A stretch of 64,000 nt of DNA from DATNPX01 sp036702975 (GCA_036702975.1 DATNPX010000054.1:1-64000), one strand, 5' to 3'; shown: positions 46,435 to 54,678, counted from the first letter of the stretch. Notes: generated by a model from the letters alone, not told the origin. A program made the numbers and translations.

Positions 46435-46650
46435 ATAAGCGGTGAGCACACACTGAAACAAGTTGAGTGCTTTGAGCCGAGGGGCGTTGCGGAAACATCA
46501 GGTCGGCGCTGACCAGAAACCGTAGCAAGCAGCCCGCTTCACGTGAAGGACTGACTGAAACGTGATGAAATACTGAGCCTCATCGCAAGAGGCAGTCAGG
46601 CAGTAGCTAGAAGACCGTTGCAGAGCAATCTGAACGGTCTTTTTGTTTTT
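46435..46650 (+). ncRNA. Probable structured small RNA with intrinsic terminator
   Basis: About 216 nt starting 7 bases after a TATACT -10 box and ending in a terminator. No open frame fits. Stems that can form: 46444-46449 with 46467-46472; 46486-46492 with 46520-46526, enclosing GGTC 46501-46504 with GACC 46511-46514; a self-complementary CTTCACGTGAAG at 46537-46548; CTGACTG 46551-46557 with CAGTCAG 46593-46599, enclosing GCCTC/GAGGC; and the terminator. The dense nested pairing suggests a functional RNA. It does not match tmRNA, RNase P or SRP RNA signatures known to me. It could be a diverged 6S RNA or a new family. Confidence 0.55.
46612..46650 (+). terminator. Intrinsic terminator of the small RNA
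   Basis: AGACCGTT (46612-46619) pairs with AACGGTCT (46633-46640). Inside, CAGA and TCTG extend the stem around a GCAA (GNRA) tetraloop. A T-rich run TTTTGTTTTT (46641-46650) follows. This is among the clearest terminators in the window. Confidence 0.9.
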
Positions 46651-47021
46651 AGATTTTGCGGAAACGTTCTGCCGATCAAGGTTTTGGCAATGCGTGAGAT
46701 AAACGCGCGAATATCTCACCACCGAAAAGGTCTCCAATCCCAGACACGAATTTAAGCTAATTCTCTTGACAAGCTCCTCCTTTAACAAGCAAGAAATCGT
46801 TCGTACAGGTTCCAACCTTAGTCATTTATAAAAACATATCTGCGTTCGTTGAGAACGAGCTTGGACCGGACCTCAACGGGAGAAAATGCACCATATTCTT
46901 GTTCCCCATTGCTGAAATCGCGGTTGTAATAAGCCTTTTCAGAGTGGGAACCCTCTGCGCTCGGCCTCGTCCGAACGAAAGTACACAGTATATGTACACC
47001 CAACTCAAAGGAGTAGATGTT
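46651..47021. other. Intergenic leader of the small secreted protein
   Basis: 370 bases. TTGACA occurs at about 46766-46771 but without a matching -10 box at 16-18 bases. An upstream in-frame extension of the next gene to 46899 is rejected because AAAGGAG is placed for ATG 47022. Short self-complementary stretches exist, none with a T-run. Confidence 0.45.
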
Positions 47022-47315
47022 ATGTCCTATTCGAAATCACTCGGTCTGTCTTTGCTAACAGTAGCTATGACCGTAGTACCGGCTTTTGCTGACGATGTCT
47101 CGAGCAGCACTTCTGTGAACAACGATGGTCTCGGCACCTCCGTCAAGAGTCAAACAACCTCTCTTGGTGGCGCCGGCGCTTCCTCACAGACCACAGAAAC
47201 CAGCACCAGTGCAGCTGCGCCTGCTACTGTTGTGAAGAGCACTCACTCTTCATCGAAGACCACGATCGCTCCTCCGCAATCGTCGACCTCTTCGACAACC
47301 ACGGTTGTGCACTAA
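47022..47315 (+). CDS. Small secreted Ser/Thr-rich protein
   Basis: 97 residues. AAAGGAG lies 8 bases before ATG 47022. Signal peptide MSYSKSLGLSLLTVAMTVVP with cleavage after AFA (near residue 23) is followed by a mature part of about 74 residues made mostly of Ser, Thr, Ala and Gly, with no cysteine. It is likely unstructured and exported. It is followed by a strong terminator, so it is monocistronic and probably well expressed. The function is unknown. Confidence 0.7.
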   Translation: MSYSKSLGLSLLTVAMTVVPAFADDVSSSTSVNNDGLGTSVKSQTTSLGGAGASSQTTETSTSAAAPATVVKSTHSSSKTTIAPPQSSTSSTTTVVH

Positions 47316-47347
47316 AACTGGCCTGAGCGCATGGAGTAAACGTTTAA

Positions 47348-47374
47348 GCAAACGGGACTCACCCGTTTGCTTTT
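47348..47374 (+). terminator. Intrinsic terminator
   Basis: GCAAACGGG (47348-47356), a 5-base loop, CCCGTTTGC (47362-47370), then TTTT and more T-rich sequence. It ends the transcript of the small secreted protein. Confidence 0.9.
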
Positions 47375-47459
47375 CGTTGCTTCTTCACTCTTACAGGTTA
47401 TCGTTGAGCGCGAACCAGCCGTAGTATCATGACAATGTCTCATGCTTGGAGAGTTGATC

Positions 47460-47873
47460 ATGCTAAATGACTTCAAAGCCTTTCTTACTAAAAGTAATGC
47501 TCTTGCCTTGGCCATCGGCGTGATTATTGGTGGAGCCACAGGGAAGGTCGTCTCCTCCATCGTAGATGATCTCCTCATGCCTGGCATTGCAACGGTATTG
47601 CCTCCTGGGGATTGGCGTGAAGCACAGATTGTTCTCTCTCAATCAAAAGATCAAAACGGAAAGGTGACTGTTAATGCCGTCAAATATGGGCATTTTATAG
47701 GTTCTATAGTTGATTTCACGATTATCTCTTTCGTCGTATTTGTTATCACGAACAATATCTTGCCCAAAGAAAAACCGCCAGCGACCAAAACATGCAAAGA
47801 GTGCCTGGAGACAGTTCCAGAGAAAGCGACCAGATGTAAATTCTGTGGCATTCCGTTACCGGAAGCCGCTTGA
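47460..47873 (+). CDS. mscL: Large-conductance mechanosensitive channel with C-terminal zinc ribbon
   Basis: 137 residues from ATG 47460. The MscL core (residues 1-100): MLNDFKAFLTKSNALALAIG and IIGGATGKVVSSIVDDLLMP (TM1), a periplasmic loop with GHFIGSIVDFTIISFVVFVI (TM2). It opens under membrane tension to release solutes during osmotic downshock. After TM2 the usual cytoplasmic helix bundle is replaced by TCKECLETVP...RCKFCGIPLP, a CxxC...CxxC zinc ribbon. The same type of C-terminal zinc ribbon occurs in some MscL homologues, but its role is unclear. Confidence 0.9.
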   Translation: MLNDFKAFLTKSNALALAIGVIIGGATGKVVSSIVDDLLMPGIATVLPPGDWREAQIVLSQSKDQNGKVTVNAVKYGHFIGSIVDFTIISFVVFVITNNILPKEKPPATKTCKECLETVPEKATRCKFCGIPLPEAA

Positions 47874-47942
47874 AGCAGCTTTAAGCCGTATCGCCAGCTT
47901 GCGGTATTGCGACAAAGAGGCACTACGTGTGGTGCCCTCGAT

Positions 47943-49076
47943 TCATTTTGCGGCAACTACCGCACTAGTCGAAAATTGTCCGCTTGCATGCGTATTAAGC
48001 CATTGGTCAATTGAAGTTAAGACCTGTGGCTTTATATAGTTCGTACTGACGAGAACATGCCCACAGTGTGGAATTAGTACCAGACTTTTGAACAAACAAC
48101 GACTGTGTGCGAGAAACTTTGCCGAGCTCTTAGGACTAAGCACCTGGTCGTCCTCGCCTTCTACCATCAAAAGAGGCATATTCGGTGACAGGTGCTTGGC
48201 TACGTGCGAGGTCTTCTTCATAAATCTGACCGTTCCGAGAAGCTCTTTCAGCGAGATCCCCTTACGGCACATTGGATCATTCATGGTCTCGAGTGTGGTC
48301 CGCTTATCTTCGGAAGTGAATCGTCTTAGGTATCGAGTCATTTGAATGTCGCGATCCCAATCGAACATGTTGACTGCAACATCTTCGATTGTCCAGACGA
48401 GTCGAAGGGCTCGAGGTTTGGTGGCAAAGGCGCAAAGGATCAATCCGTCGAAGAGTCCCGGACCTTCGACTGCTGCCCGTGCGGCGATAGCAGCTCCTGC
48501 GCTTTCACCGAGGCAAAAGATCGGCAGATACGGATGCTCTTCGCGCAGCAGACGAGCAACAGTTTTGACATCTTCTATGGTCTGTTGATAGTCGATCGAG
48601 TAACCAGGTTCTCTTGAACCGTTTTTGAAGTGCCAGAATCCATGACCCCTTTGATCAATCGAAATGGCCAAATAACCGATGCTTGCCAGATGTTTACCTA
48701 TAGGAGCTAATGACTCACCGTGTTGAAATAGTCCGTGCACCAGGATAACTGCTGCTTTTGGATGAACACTCTTGCAATACCATTCGTAGATTGGAAGAGC
48801 CGTTGCTCTTGCTTCCTCGCTGTTACTGGTCGCTTCTACCTGGCTGATGTCGACTGTCCTGCTGGCATTTCCCTGCAAAACAGTCCCTTTGGTGCCGCTC
48901 TCAGCGCCATTAGTATCTGGTGAATTTTCCAGAGCACTGAGATCCGTCAGCGCGACGCGCTGATAGTCATTAGCTGAGAAAGGGCTGGTATTGCTCTTCA
49001 TTCCAGCGAAAGCGGGACAAAGGCAAGACATTGCACAGAAGAATAGTAAGCAGATGTAACTGATTGTTTTTCGCAT
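47943..49076 (-). CDS. Secreted S33-type alpha/beta hydrolase (paralogue 3)
   Basis: 377 residues with signal peptide MRKTISYICLLFFCAMSCLC (cleavage near AFA). A variable linker (25-90) precedes the hydrolase: AVILVHGLFQHGESLAP, SIDQRGHGFWHF, nucleophile FCLGESAGAA (S192), acid in MVEGEDDQVL, and H in IPHCGHVLVS. It is closest to the gene at 39171. The linker contains no obvious motif. It is probably a secreted lipase or esterase. Confidence 0.8.
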   Translation of the reverse strand: MRKTISYICLLFFCAMSCLCPAFAGMKSNTSPFSANDYQRVALTDLSALENSPDTNGAESGTKGTVLQGNASRTVDISQVEATSNSEEARATALPIYEWYCKSVHPKAAVILVHGLFQHGESLAPIGKHLASIGYLAISIDQRGHGFWHFKNGSREPGYSIDYQQTIEDVKTVARLLREEHPYLPIFCLGESAGAAIAARAAVEGPGLFDGLILCAFATKPRALRLVWTIEDVAVNMFDWDRDIQMTRYLRRFTSEDKRTTLETMNDPMCRKGISLKELLGTVRFMKKTSHVAKHLSPNMPLLMVEGEDDQVLSPKSSAKFLAHSRCLFKSLVLIPHCGHVLVSTNYIKPQVLTSIDQWLNTHASGQFSTSAVVAAK

Positions 49077-49381
49077 GGCAGTGTGGACCCACCTGAGAGC
49101 GGGTCTCCGAATTTCGGTCTAGTACGCTGGAACTTTTGATTGATTACGGGAGCGCTTACATATGATTATGCTTGCTTTTTATGACGTAGACAAGGGGCAA
49201 AAGGATTCCAACCGCCAAAAATGTTTTTTGGAAAAGCTCGACCAACAAGCTTTTCCGGGGACGTAATTGCCGGTGGTGTCAGAGCGCCGATTTTCCCGTT
49301 AGACCGGTTCACATCTGTCGCTTCGCTGTGTATATTGGACGAGCTTGATTTGACGCCAACCTGCTGATAAGGAATTTCAAT
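49077..49381. other. Intergenic region with hairpin
   Basis: 305 bases between divergent genes. GGAAAAGC (49230-49237) pairs with GCTTTTCC (49249-49256), but no T-run follows on either strand at the right place, so it is not a clear terminator. The promoter at 49308-49336 lies near the right end. Confidence 0.5.
49308..49336 (+). promoter_or_regulatory. Sigma-70-type promoter
   Basis: TTCACA (49308-49313) and TATATT (49331-49336) with a 17-base spacer, 45 bases before the ATG at 49382. Confidence 0.6.
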
Positions 49382-49831
49382 ATGTCCGATGTATTTACGT
49401 TCTACGTAGTCGATGAAGATGCTCTTCCTGAAGAATTGCCGACGCTCTCCGACGATGAAAAGTACAACGTGCTTGTGACTACTATTGAGTCTGAAGGTGT
49501 CTTGCAGTACACGATTGAAATGACGGTTGATGATTTCGTCGACGGTTTGGAAGCAATTGACGAGCTAGTCGATGGAGATCGATTCCTTCCCAACAATGTC
49601 ATGAACAACTCGCCGAACAATATTATTGATAAGAGTGCGGATTGTCCTTATCTTGGATTTTTCAGTGCAGGCGATGCGCACAGAGCGTTTACGATGTTGC
49701 AGGCGCTGTCTGAAGAGTCTATGGACATCATCGAAAGTTCGGATGTCCATTCAGAGGTCTTCCATACGCTCTTCGGAGCAACTCAAGCTGCTGTCGATGC
49801 CAGTTGTGCCTTGGCCGTGGTTCACTCTTAA
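49382..49831 (+). CDS. Acidic protein of unknown function
   Basis: 149 residues, strongly acidic, no signal peptide or membrane helix, one or two cysteines. AAGGAA lies 8 bases before ATG. The N-terminal half looks strand-rich (VFTFYVVDEDALPEELP), the C-terminal half helical (AHRAFTMLQALSEESMDIIE). It has its own promoter. I do not recognise it. Confidence 0.6.
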   Translation: MSDVFTFYVVDEDALPEELPTLSDDEKYNVLVTTIESEGVLQYTIEMTVDDFVDGLEAIDELVDGDRFLPNNVMNNSPNNIIDKSADCPYLGFFSAGDAHRAFTMLQALSEESMDIIESSDVHSEVFHTLFGATQAAVDASCALAVVHS

Positions 49832-49941
49832 ACAGTGACTGAACCCGGCGATTTTATCTTTCGGTCCTCATAGTTCACGTCTTTCTCACAACTGTTTTGC
49901 TAACCTTTCCCTCGTTGAAACAACTTCGGGGGTTGTGCCAG

Positions 49942-50382
49942 ATGACTTACATAACGACACCGGTTCCAACGGTAATGGCTGATGCTGGTAGGTACAACAG
50001 CAATGGATGTTGGACGGGTTGGGTCGCTGATATGCAACTCATTAAGTCGTTGCGTCATAAGACGTCGCCTGAGACCTACATGGCTCACTTCCCCCGTCAT
50101 CGAGCAACGGCTTTGAACACCTGGCTGGCTAGGTTTGGTATTTTCAGTAACGGCATGTTCTTCGAGTTAGACAGACATGGTAGCGCGCTCGTCAAAGAGT
50201 TGATCTGCCGAAGCGCTACTTCGAGAGGATATTGGATTCGAGTGGATGGAGTTCGTCAGGGTGACAAGATCAAAGTGACAGCCGTTCGGGAAGTCGCAAA
50301 AGAGCCCATGCACACCGACCCCGAATTAGAACGAATCGCTCAGTCTCAATTGCGATCGGAGTTTGCAAAAATGGGAATTTAG
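49942..50382 (+). CDS. Protein of unknown function
   Basis: 146 residues from ATG 49942 (GGGGG upstream); the frame extends to 49897. It is a basic soluble protein with a helical centre and a strand-rich end (RGYWIRVDGVRQGDKIKVTA). No family was recognised. It lies about 110 bases after the acidic gene and could share its transcript. Confidence 0.5.
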   Translation: MTYITTPVPTVMADAGRYNSNGCWTGWVADMQLIKSLRHKTSPETYMAHFPRHRATALNTWLARFGIFSNGMFFELDRHGSALVKELICRSATSRGYWIRVDGVRQGDKIKVTAVREVAKEPMHTDPELERIAQSQLRSEFAKMGI

Positions 50383-50430
50383 ATGCGTCAATTGACGAGC
50401 AGCATATTTCCATAGCAGAAATTTGGTCGA

Positions 50431-50458
50431 GCAGATATCATGTGTGGATGATATCTGC
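50431..50458. promoter_or_regulatory. Perfect 10-bp inverted repeat at the 5' end of the retropepsin gene
   Basis: GCAGATATCA (50431-50440) and TGATATCTGC (50449-50458) flank an 8-base loop TGTGTGGA. It covers the upstream candidate start codons (GTG 50442, ATG 50448) and ends 19 bases before ATG 50478. It could be an operator or an RNA hairpin affecting translation. Confidence 0.65.
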
Positions 50459-50477
50459 CCGACCGGTCTCTTGGCGA

Positions 50478-51848
50478 ATGAAAAACTGTGGACTGTTTTT
50501 TGCGTTTACGGCCGTCACTTGTGGACTCCTAACTATTGGCGGCGATGCCAAAGCCGATCAATATGGAGACTATGCGGTCCAACTTTATAACGCGCGGAAA
50601 TACGCCGATGCCCGCAGATACTTTAGCCAAAGCCTGAAGCTGTCTCCCAATAGCGACAATTCTCACTACTACCGTGCGATGTGTAATGAAAGATTGAACG
50701 ATATCGCGTCGGCAAGTGATGATTACCAATTCGTTGTTTCTAACTCCACAAACACCAAGTTGGTCGCTTTGGCAAAGTCCGCACTGCAAAGACTGGACGC
50801 TTTCAAAGCTAAACAGAGTTCAGCGGCTGCGGCTGCGGCTTCGACTTCGACTTCGACTGTAACTGGCTCCGCATCAACTTCTAAGACATCGCCAGCCACA
50901 GTGACCAATGGCGTTGTTAGCACCTCCACCAGTGGAAGAGGACAAAGCTCTATTGCCAGCACCTCTCAAAGTCAGAGTGCTGTACTTGATGAAATCGAAG
51001 AAGCCCTTGGCCGTGCAGGCAAAATAAAGCGTCATGCAACCGATGTCGTGCCCGATGAATCGCGAGTTTATTTTACGCAATCTGGTCATGACGACATTTA
51101 CATTGATACTCAGGTTAACGGTCGGAACATGAAGATGATTCTCGACACCGGCGCACATTCAACAATGATAGGCAAAAATCAACTTGTGCAGCTTGGCCTA
51201 CCTGGTCCATCTGGTCCGCCGACGACAGCTGTCGGTGGAATTGGTGCAGCGCAGGTTCCGGCCTGGATTATGCCCTTGCAGATCAAGCTTGGAAAGATGG
51301 TTCGCACCATCGATGTTTGTATTGCTGAGGAATGGGATGGAAACCCTTTGCTTGGCCAAGATTTTTACAACGATCTGGAGTACGAGTTCGACAACAAAGG
51401 AAATTGTATTTACTTCCGCAAGCCTAAGGTGCTCAGTGCGAGCGAACGAAGCATGTACTGCATTCCTTTCATTCGCAGGGGGCGCCACTTACAGGTGGAG
51501 GTCGAAGTTGATGGTGGCAAGCGCACGGGCATGCTTGTCGACACCGGAGCAGAAGGCATCGCCATGACTATGGCTAATTTAAGAGACCTGGGCATCGATA
51601 TTCCGGCTGATGCAATTCGCACTCGTTCGTATGGTGTCGGCGGAACATCAGATGGCTACCAATTCTCAATCAGTATGCTGAGGCTTGGACCGATCATTCA
51701 GAGAAATCCTACAGTCTCTGTCTCCACGGCAGAGGAGGGCATGCTTGGTTCAAAACATGGGCGCTATGGTCTTTTAGGACAAGCGTTCTTTGGTAATTGG
51801 CGCTTTACCATAGACAATGCCAACAATATGATTCGCTTTTTCCACTGA
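50478..51848 (+). CDS. Secreted TPR protein with two retropepsin-like aspartic protease domains
   Basis: 456 residues from ATG 50478, giving the signal peptide MKNCGLFFAFTAVTCGLLTI; GTG 50442 would add 12 residues but sits in a hairpin. A TPR segment (about 28-110) and a Ser/Thr/Ala linker lead to two retroviral-type aspartic protease repeats, each with a DTGA active-site motif: D223 in ILDTGAHSTMIG and D355 in LVDTGAEGIAMT. Each ends with a G-L/P-LLGQ-x-FF/Y element. Viral retropepsins dimerise to build one site; here the two halves are in one chain and could form an intramolecular dimer. The substrate is unknown. Confidence 0.85.
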   Translation: MKNCGLFFAFTAVTCGLLTIGGDAKADQYGDYAVQLYNARKYADARRYFSQSLKLSPNSDNSHYYRAMCNERLNDIASASDDYQFVVSNSTNTKLVALAKSALQRLDAFKAKQSSAAAAAASTSTSTVTGSASTSKTSPATVTNGVVSTSTSGRGQSSIASTSQSQSAVLDEIEEALGRAGKIKRHATDVVPDESRVYFTQSGHDDIYIDTQVNGRNMKMILDTGAHSTMIGKNQLVQLGLPGPSGPPTTAVGGIGAAQVPAWIMPLQIKLGKMVRTIDVCIAEEWDGNPLLGQDFYNDLEYEFDNKGNCIYFRKPKVLSASERSMYCIPFIRRGRHLQVEVEVDGGKRTGMLVDTGAEGIAMTMANLRDLGIDIPADAIRTRSYGVGGTSDGYQFSISMLRLGPIIQRNPTVSVSTAEEGMLGSKHGRYGLLGQAFFGNWRFTIDNANNMIRFFH

Positions 51849-51874
51849 TATCGTTATGATATAAGGGCACTGAG

Positions 51875-52888
51875 CTAGTAAGAATTCTGTTCCTGGCGCA
51901 GAGCGGCTTTGCCTTGGTCCATGATTGACTGCATGCGGTCTCTTCCTACATCGTCGATAGACGGTGCAGTTTCAACTGGCTCGAACACTCGGTCATACCA
52001 TGAACGGTCATGCAACAATTCCATCCAGTTGCTCAGGTTGTTCCATTCACCGTCATTGATACCAAGTAGAAATCGAGCCATAAACGGATCGATGCCTTCA
52101 AATTCATAGGCCGCAATGCGATAGTCTTTGCCCAATCCCGTATCGAACCTAGCGATACCTGACCCATCAACATCGACATCGCAGTAGATGTCGTATCTCT
52201 TGATCAGATCCTGTGCCGCTAGCAAATATTTTTTCAGTTCTTGATTGCCGGCATCGGTGAGTTTGTAAGAGGCTTTGTTCACATCGATCTCGGTCCAGTT
52301 GTTTTTCTCAGCAGTTGCAAGTTCTTTGCTAATTTCAGGGAACTCTTTGGTTACGTCAATTTGATAGCCGAGAGCCAGTTGTTGCAAGAACATAATCATC
52401 GCGTAGTCGTCGGTAGGATCTTTCGGCTCTTGAGACGCTTTTGCGCTTGTGGACGCTCCAAGGTTTGATACTATCTGTGATGCAACTGCTTGCTGCTTTG
52501 CCCTTTCCGCTTGCATCTGTGCATACAGAGCTGGAGAGCCCAACATCATGCTACAAAACTTGTATTGTTCGCCGTTGCGGTCGACGGTAGTGAACGCTTT
52601 CGTTAAAGGTTCATCCGGATCTAGGTCCTTGCCATTTGCAGTGAACGTGACACCATCTCTAATGAATATTCCCTCGGCGTCTCGGTCGAATACAATCTCT
52701 TGCAATGCCTTCAATTCGTCGATTTGGCCAGCTGGCAGTATGTTTGCCGACACCAGCTTCATCGGGTCTTCAGCCCCAATGACGTCAAAGACAACGTCGA
52801 TTGCTGGCTGACTGGCCTCGAGCTCACTTACCGTCAGTAATACCATGTGAGTATTAGTGACGTCGGTGAGCTTGATCTGATGCTGCAT
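51875..52888 (-). CDS. Protein of unknown function, partner of the lipoprotein
   Basis: 337 residues, acidic, soluble, no signal peptide. The N-terminal 110 residues look strand-rich; the remainder is helical with Trp and Tyr (GEWNNLSNWMELLHDRSWYD). AAGGAG overlaps the end of the lipoprotein gene, which lies 3 bases upstream, so the two are one operon and probably function together. No known family recognised. Confidence 0.6.
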   Translation of the reverse strand: MQHQIKLTDVTNTHMVLLTVSELEASQPAIDVVFDVIGAEDPMKLVSANILPAGQIDELKALQEIVFDRDAEGIFIRDGVTFTANGKDLDPDEPLTKAFTTVDRNGEQYKFCSMMLGSPALYAQMQAERAKQQAVASQIVSNLGASTSAKASQEPKDPTDDYAMIMFLQQLALGYQIDVTKEFPEISKELATAEKNNWTEIDVNKASYKLTDAGNQELKKYLLAAQDLIKRYDIYCDVDVDGSGIARFDTGLGKDYRIAAYEFEGIDPFMARFLLGINDGEWNNLSNWMELLHDRSWYDRVFEPVETAPSIDDVGRDRMQSIMDQGKAALRQEQNSY

Positions 52889-52891
52889 TGA

Positions 52892-53794
52892 TTATCTCCT
52901 TCTGAAACCGCCCCAGCTGCGGGAAGATGAACGACTTCCGCCAAACAGGCTTGAGCCTGATGACCGGCGGCCGCCCCAGGCGGAGGTGCTTGTAGACTCG
53001 CCGCTTGTAAACAAACCGCTGCTCGATCCACCAGTAGTAGTTCCACCATTAGATCCACCAAACCACGATCTTTTACTTGTGGTTGTAGTTGAAGTCGAAG
53101 TAAAGGGACTGGAGCCGAATGACTTTGAGCTTTGCAGACCGCCATTAGGATTGCTTTTGAAGCGCGAGAAGAAGCTCTGATTTGATGCTTGCTGCGTGGT
53201 GTATTGCGGCGTTCCGCGGTAACCGTCGCGATATGTATGCAGAACGTTGATTGTCGGATAGGGGGTGTAATAGTGACCGCCCCAGCCACCGGACATGAAG
53301 TGCGAAATGATCATCGCCTGCAAGAATGGATTGTCGAGAAAGCTGTGTCTTCCTTCGTAATATGGGCGATCGCGATAGTCACTTACTCTGTAGGGAAGTT
53401 GCTTGTCCTCGGTGGCATCGCCGGTTTGTTCGATAGTGAACAACTTTTCGTCGCCTGGTTGGAAGCCCTCTTTGTGGGCGTTATCGATGTATCCAGTAAC
53501 GATTAAACGACCTTCTTTTCTGGTGGCATCGATTGATACCACTTCCTTACCGTCATAGATTTCATTGACGCGTTTTTCGAAGGCACCCATCCAACTGTTG
53601 AAATCAGAGCCTTTACTGTCCCAAAATGCCTTTTGCACTTCTTCTAGATTGATCTTCTGCGCTTCGCCCTGTACCTGCGGCGAAACATAGTGTTCAATGC
53701 GCTCCTGCCGGGAAGAAGAACATCCGTTCAAACTTAAAGCGACGGTGCTCGAAAGCAACAGTGAAAGACACGCAACTTGCCAGACTTTATTCAT
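52892..53794 (-). CDS. Lipoprotein with Ser/Gly/Thr-rich tail
   Basis: 300 residues. Lipobox LNGC (C25) in a typical lipoprotein signal; GGAGG lies 7 bases before ATG. A folded part (about 30-160) is followed by an aromatic segment GGWGGHYYTPYPTINVLHTY and then a low-complexity tail rich in Ser, Gly, Thr, Phe and Trp (YGG/SWFGG/SWGG motifs), ending RSWGGFRRR. Such tails can support phase separation or surface display. It is the first gene of a two-gene operon. The function is unknown. Confidence 0.65.
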   Translation of the reverse strand: MNKVWQVACLSLLLSSTVALSLNGCSSSRQERIEHYVSPQVQGEAQKINLEEVQKAFWDSKGSDFNSWMGAFEKRVNEIYDGKEVVSIDATRKEGRLIVTGYIDNAHKEGFQPGDEKLFTIEQTGDATEDKQLPYRVSDYRDRPYYEGRHSFLDNPFLQAMIISHFMSGGWGGHYYTPYPTINVLHTYRDGYRGTPQYTTQQASNQSFFSRFKSNPNGGLQSSKSFGSSPFTSTSTTTTSKRSWFGGSNGGTTTGGSSSGLFTSGESTSTSAWGGRRSSGSSLFGGSRSSSRSWGGFRRR

Positions 53795-53948
53795 CCAATC
53801 CTCCAGCCCTAGGGCGGTTTATCACTGGCAATATAGCATTGCAAATAGGCAACTTTCAGGAAAGCCGATATTTCCTAAACATTCTTGGCTAAAGATCCTG
53901 CCAAAGAGACTTGGCAAAGGAGTCGCTCAGAATTGCTATCGGGAAGTG

Positions 53949-54494
53949 TTAGGGTTCAACAAGCCGAAACCGCTGGAGTTTCACGTCGCCGGGCACGTAA
54001 AGTGGATGCTTCGGCTGACCCGACTTTGTCTGTCCTATGCACCAGAGGTCAAAGGTTGAAAGAAGGCGGAGCACCTCTTTGTCACGGTCGCGAAAACTGC
54101 CATGATTGCCCCAGGCTATTATCACTTTGCCTGCTTTCAGGCATTGCTCCATGATATGTGTGTCGTTCTCTTTGCCTACCGGCCGCTGGATGCTGCGCAG
54201 GTGAGCCGGGCTGCTTGTTCGGTAAGCGAACAAATTTACGATGTTGAGGCTGCCAAAGCCCCAGGCTCTAGACAGCTGTATACAGCGGCTTATCGTCGGA
54301 TCGTTTCTCAAATGGTCGGCTGTGCTTGGGTTGAGCATGACCATCGTCGCGGCTTGCAGCTCATCTGACCATATTCTGTGCAAGCTAAAACGATACTGGC
54401 CAGTGCGATCGATGTGTGCAGACATCTGCATTTGGGGACCAATCTCGTTTCTCAACATTTCAGTATTTTGCGTCAGTCGACCCGCCAAGGTCAT
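53949..54494 (-). CDS. DUF1643-family protein
   Basis: 181 residues matching DUF1643: MVMLNPSTADHLRNDPTISR, CIQLSRAWGFGSLNIVNLFA, KVIIAWGNHGSFRDRDKEV and the C-terminal PKHPLYVPGDVKLQRF. These small proteins occur alone or near mobile elements and are of unknown function; a nucleotide- or DNA-related role has been suggested from context elsewhere. It is monocistronic. Confidence 0.85.
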   Translation of the reverse strand: MTLAGRLTQNTEMLRNEIGPQMQMSAHIDRTGQYRFSLHRIWSDELQAATMVMLNPSTADHLRNDPTISRCIQLSRAWGFGSLNIVNLFAYRTSSPAHLRSIQRPVGKENDTHIMEQCLKAGKVIIAWGNHGSFRDRDKEVLRLLSTFDLWCIGQTKSGQPKHPLYVPGDVKLQRFRLVEP

Positions 54495-54678
54495 TCTCTT
54501 AACTTAAGTCTTCCCGGACGAGTGCCGAATTCACAGTCGAGGGGCTGATAATCGGGACTGTTGGTTTAAACTGCCGGGCCCGAGTCTATAATGGTTTTGA
54601 CGTTTCCAGATTTGAACCACGAGCAAGTAACACCACCGTTCTCATATAGACGATTTTGAGACTTGAGGATTGACAACA

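Noticed and set aside
46435..46650. Assignment of the small RNA to 6S RNA, SRP RNA, tmRNA or a riboswitch
   Set aside because: Short similarities (for example a CAGGTC element, GAGCCGA) are not enough, and the 5' and 3' ends do not pair as 6S RNA would; left unassigned.
46899..47021. Upstream start at 46899 for the small secreted protein
   Set aside because: AAAGGAG and the signal peptide both place the start at 47022.
49230..49256. GGAAAAGC/GCTTTTCC hairpin as terminator
   Set aside because: No T-run follows on either strand and no gene ends nearby.
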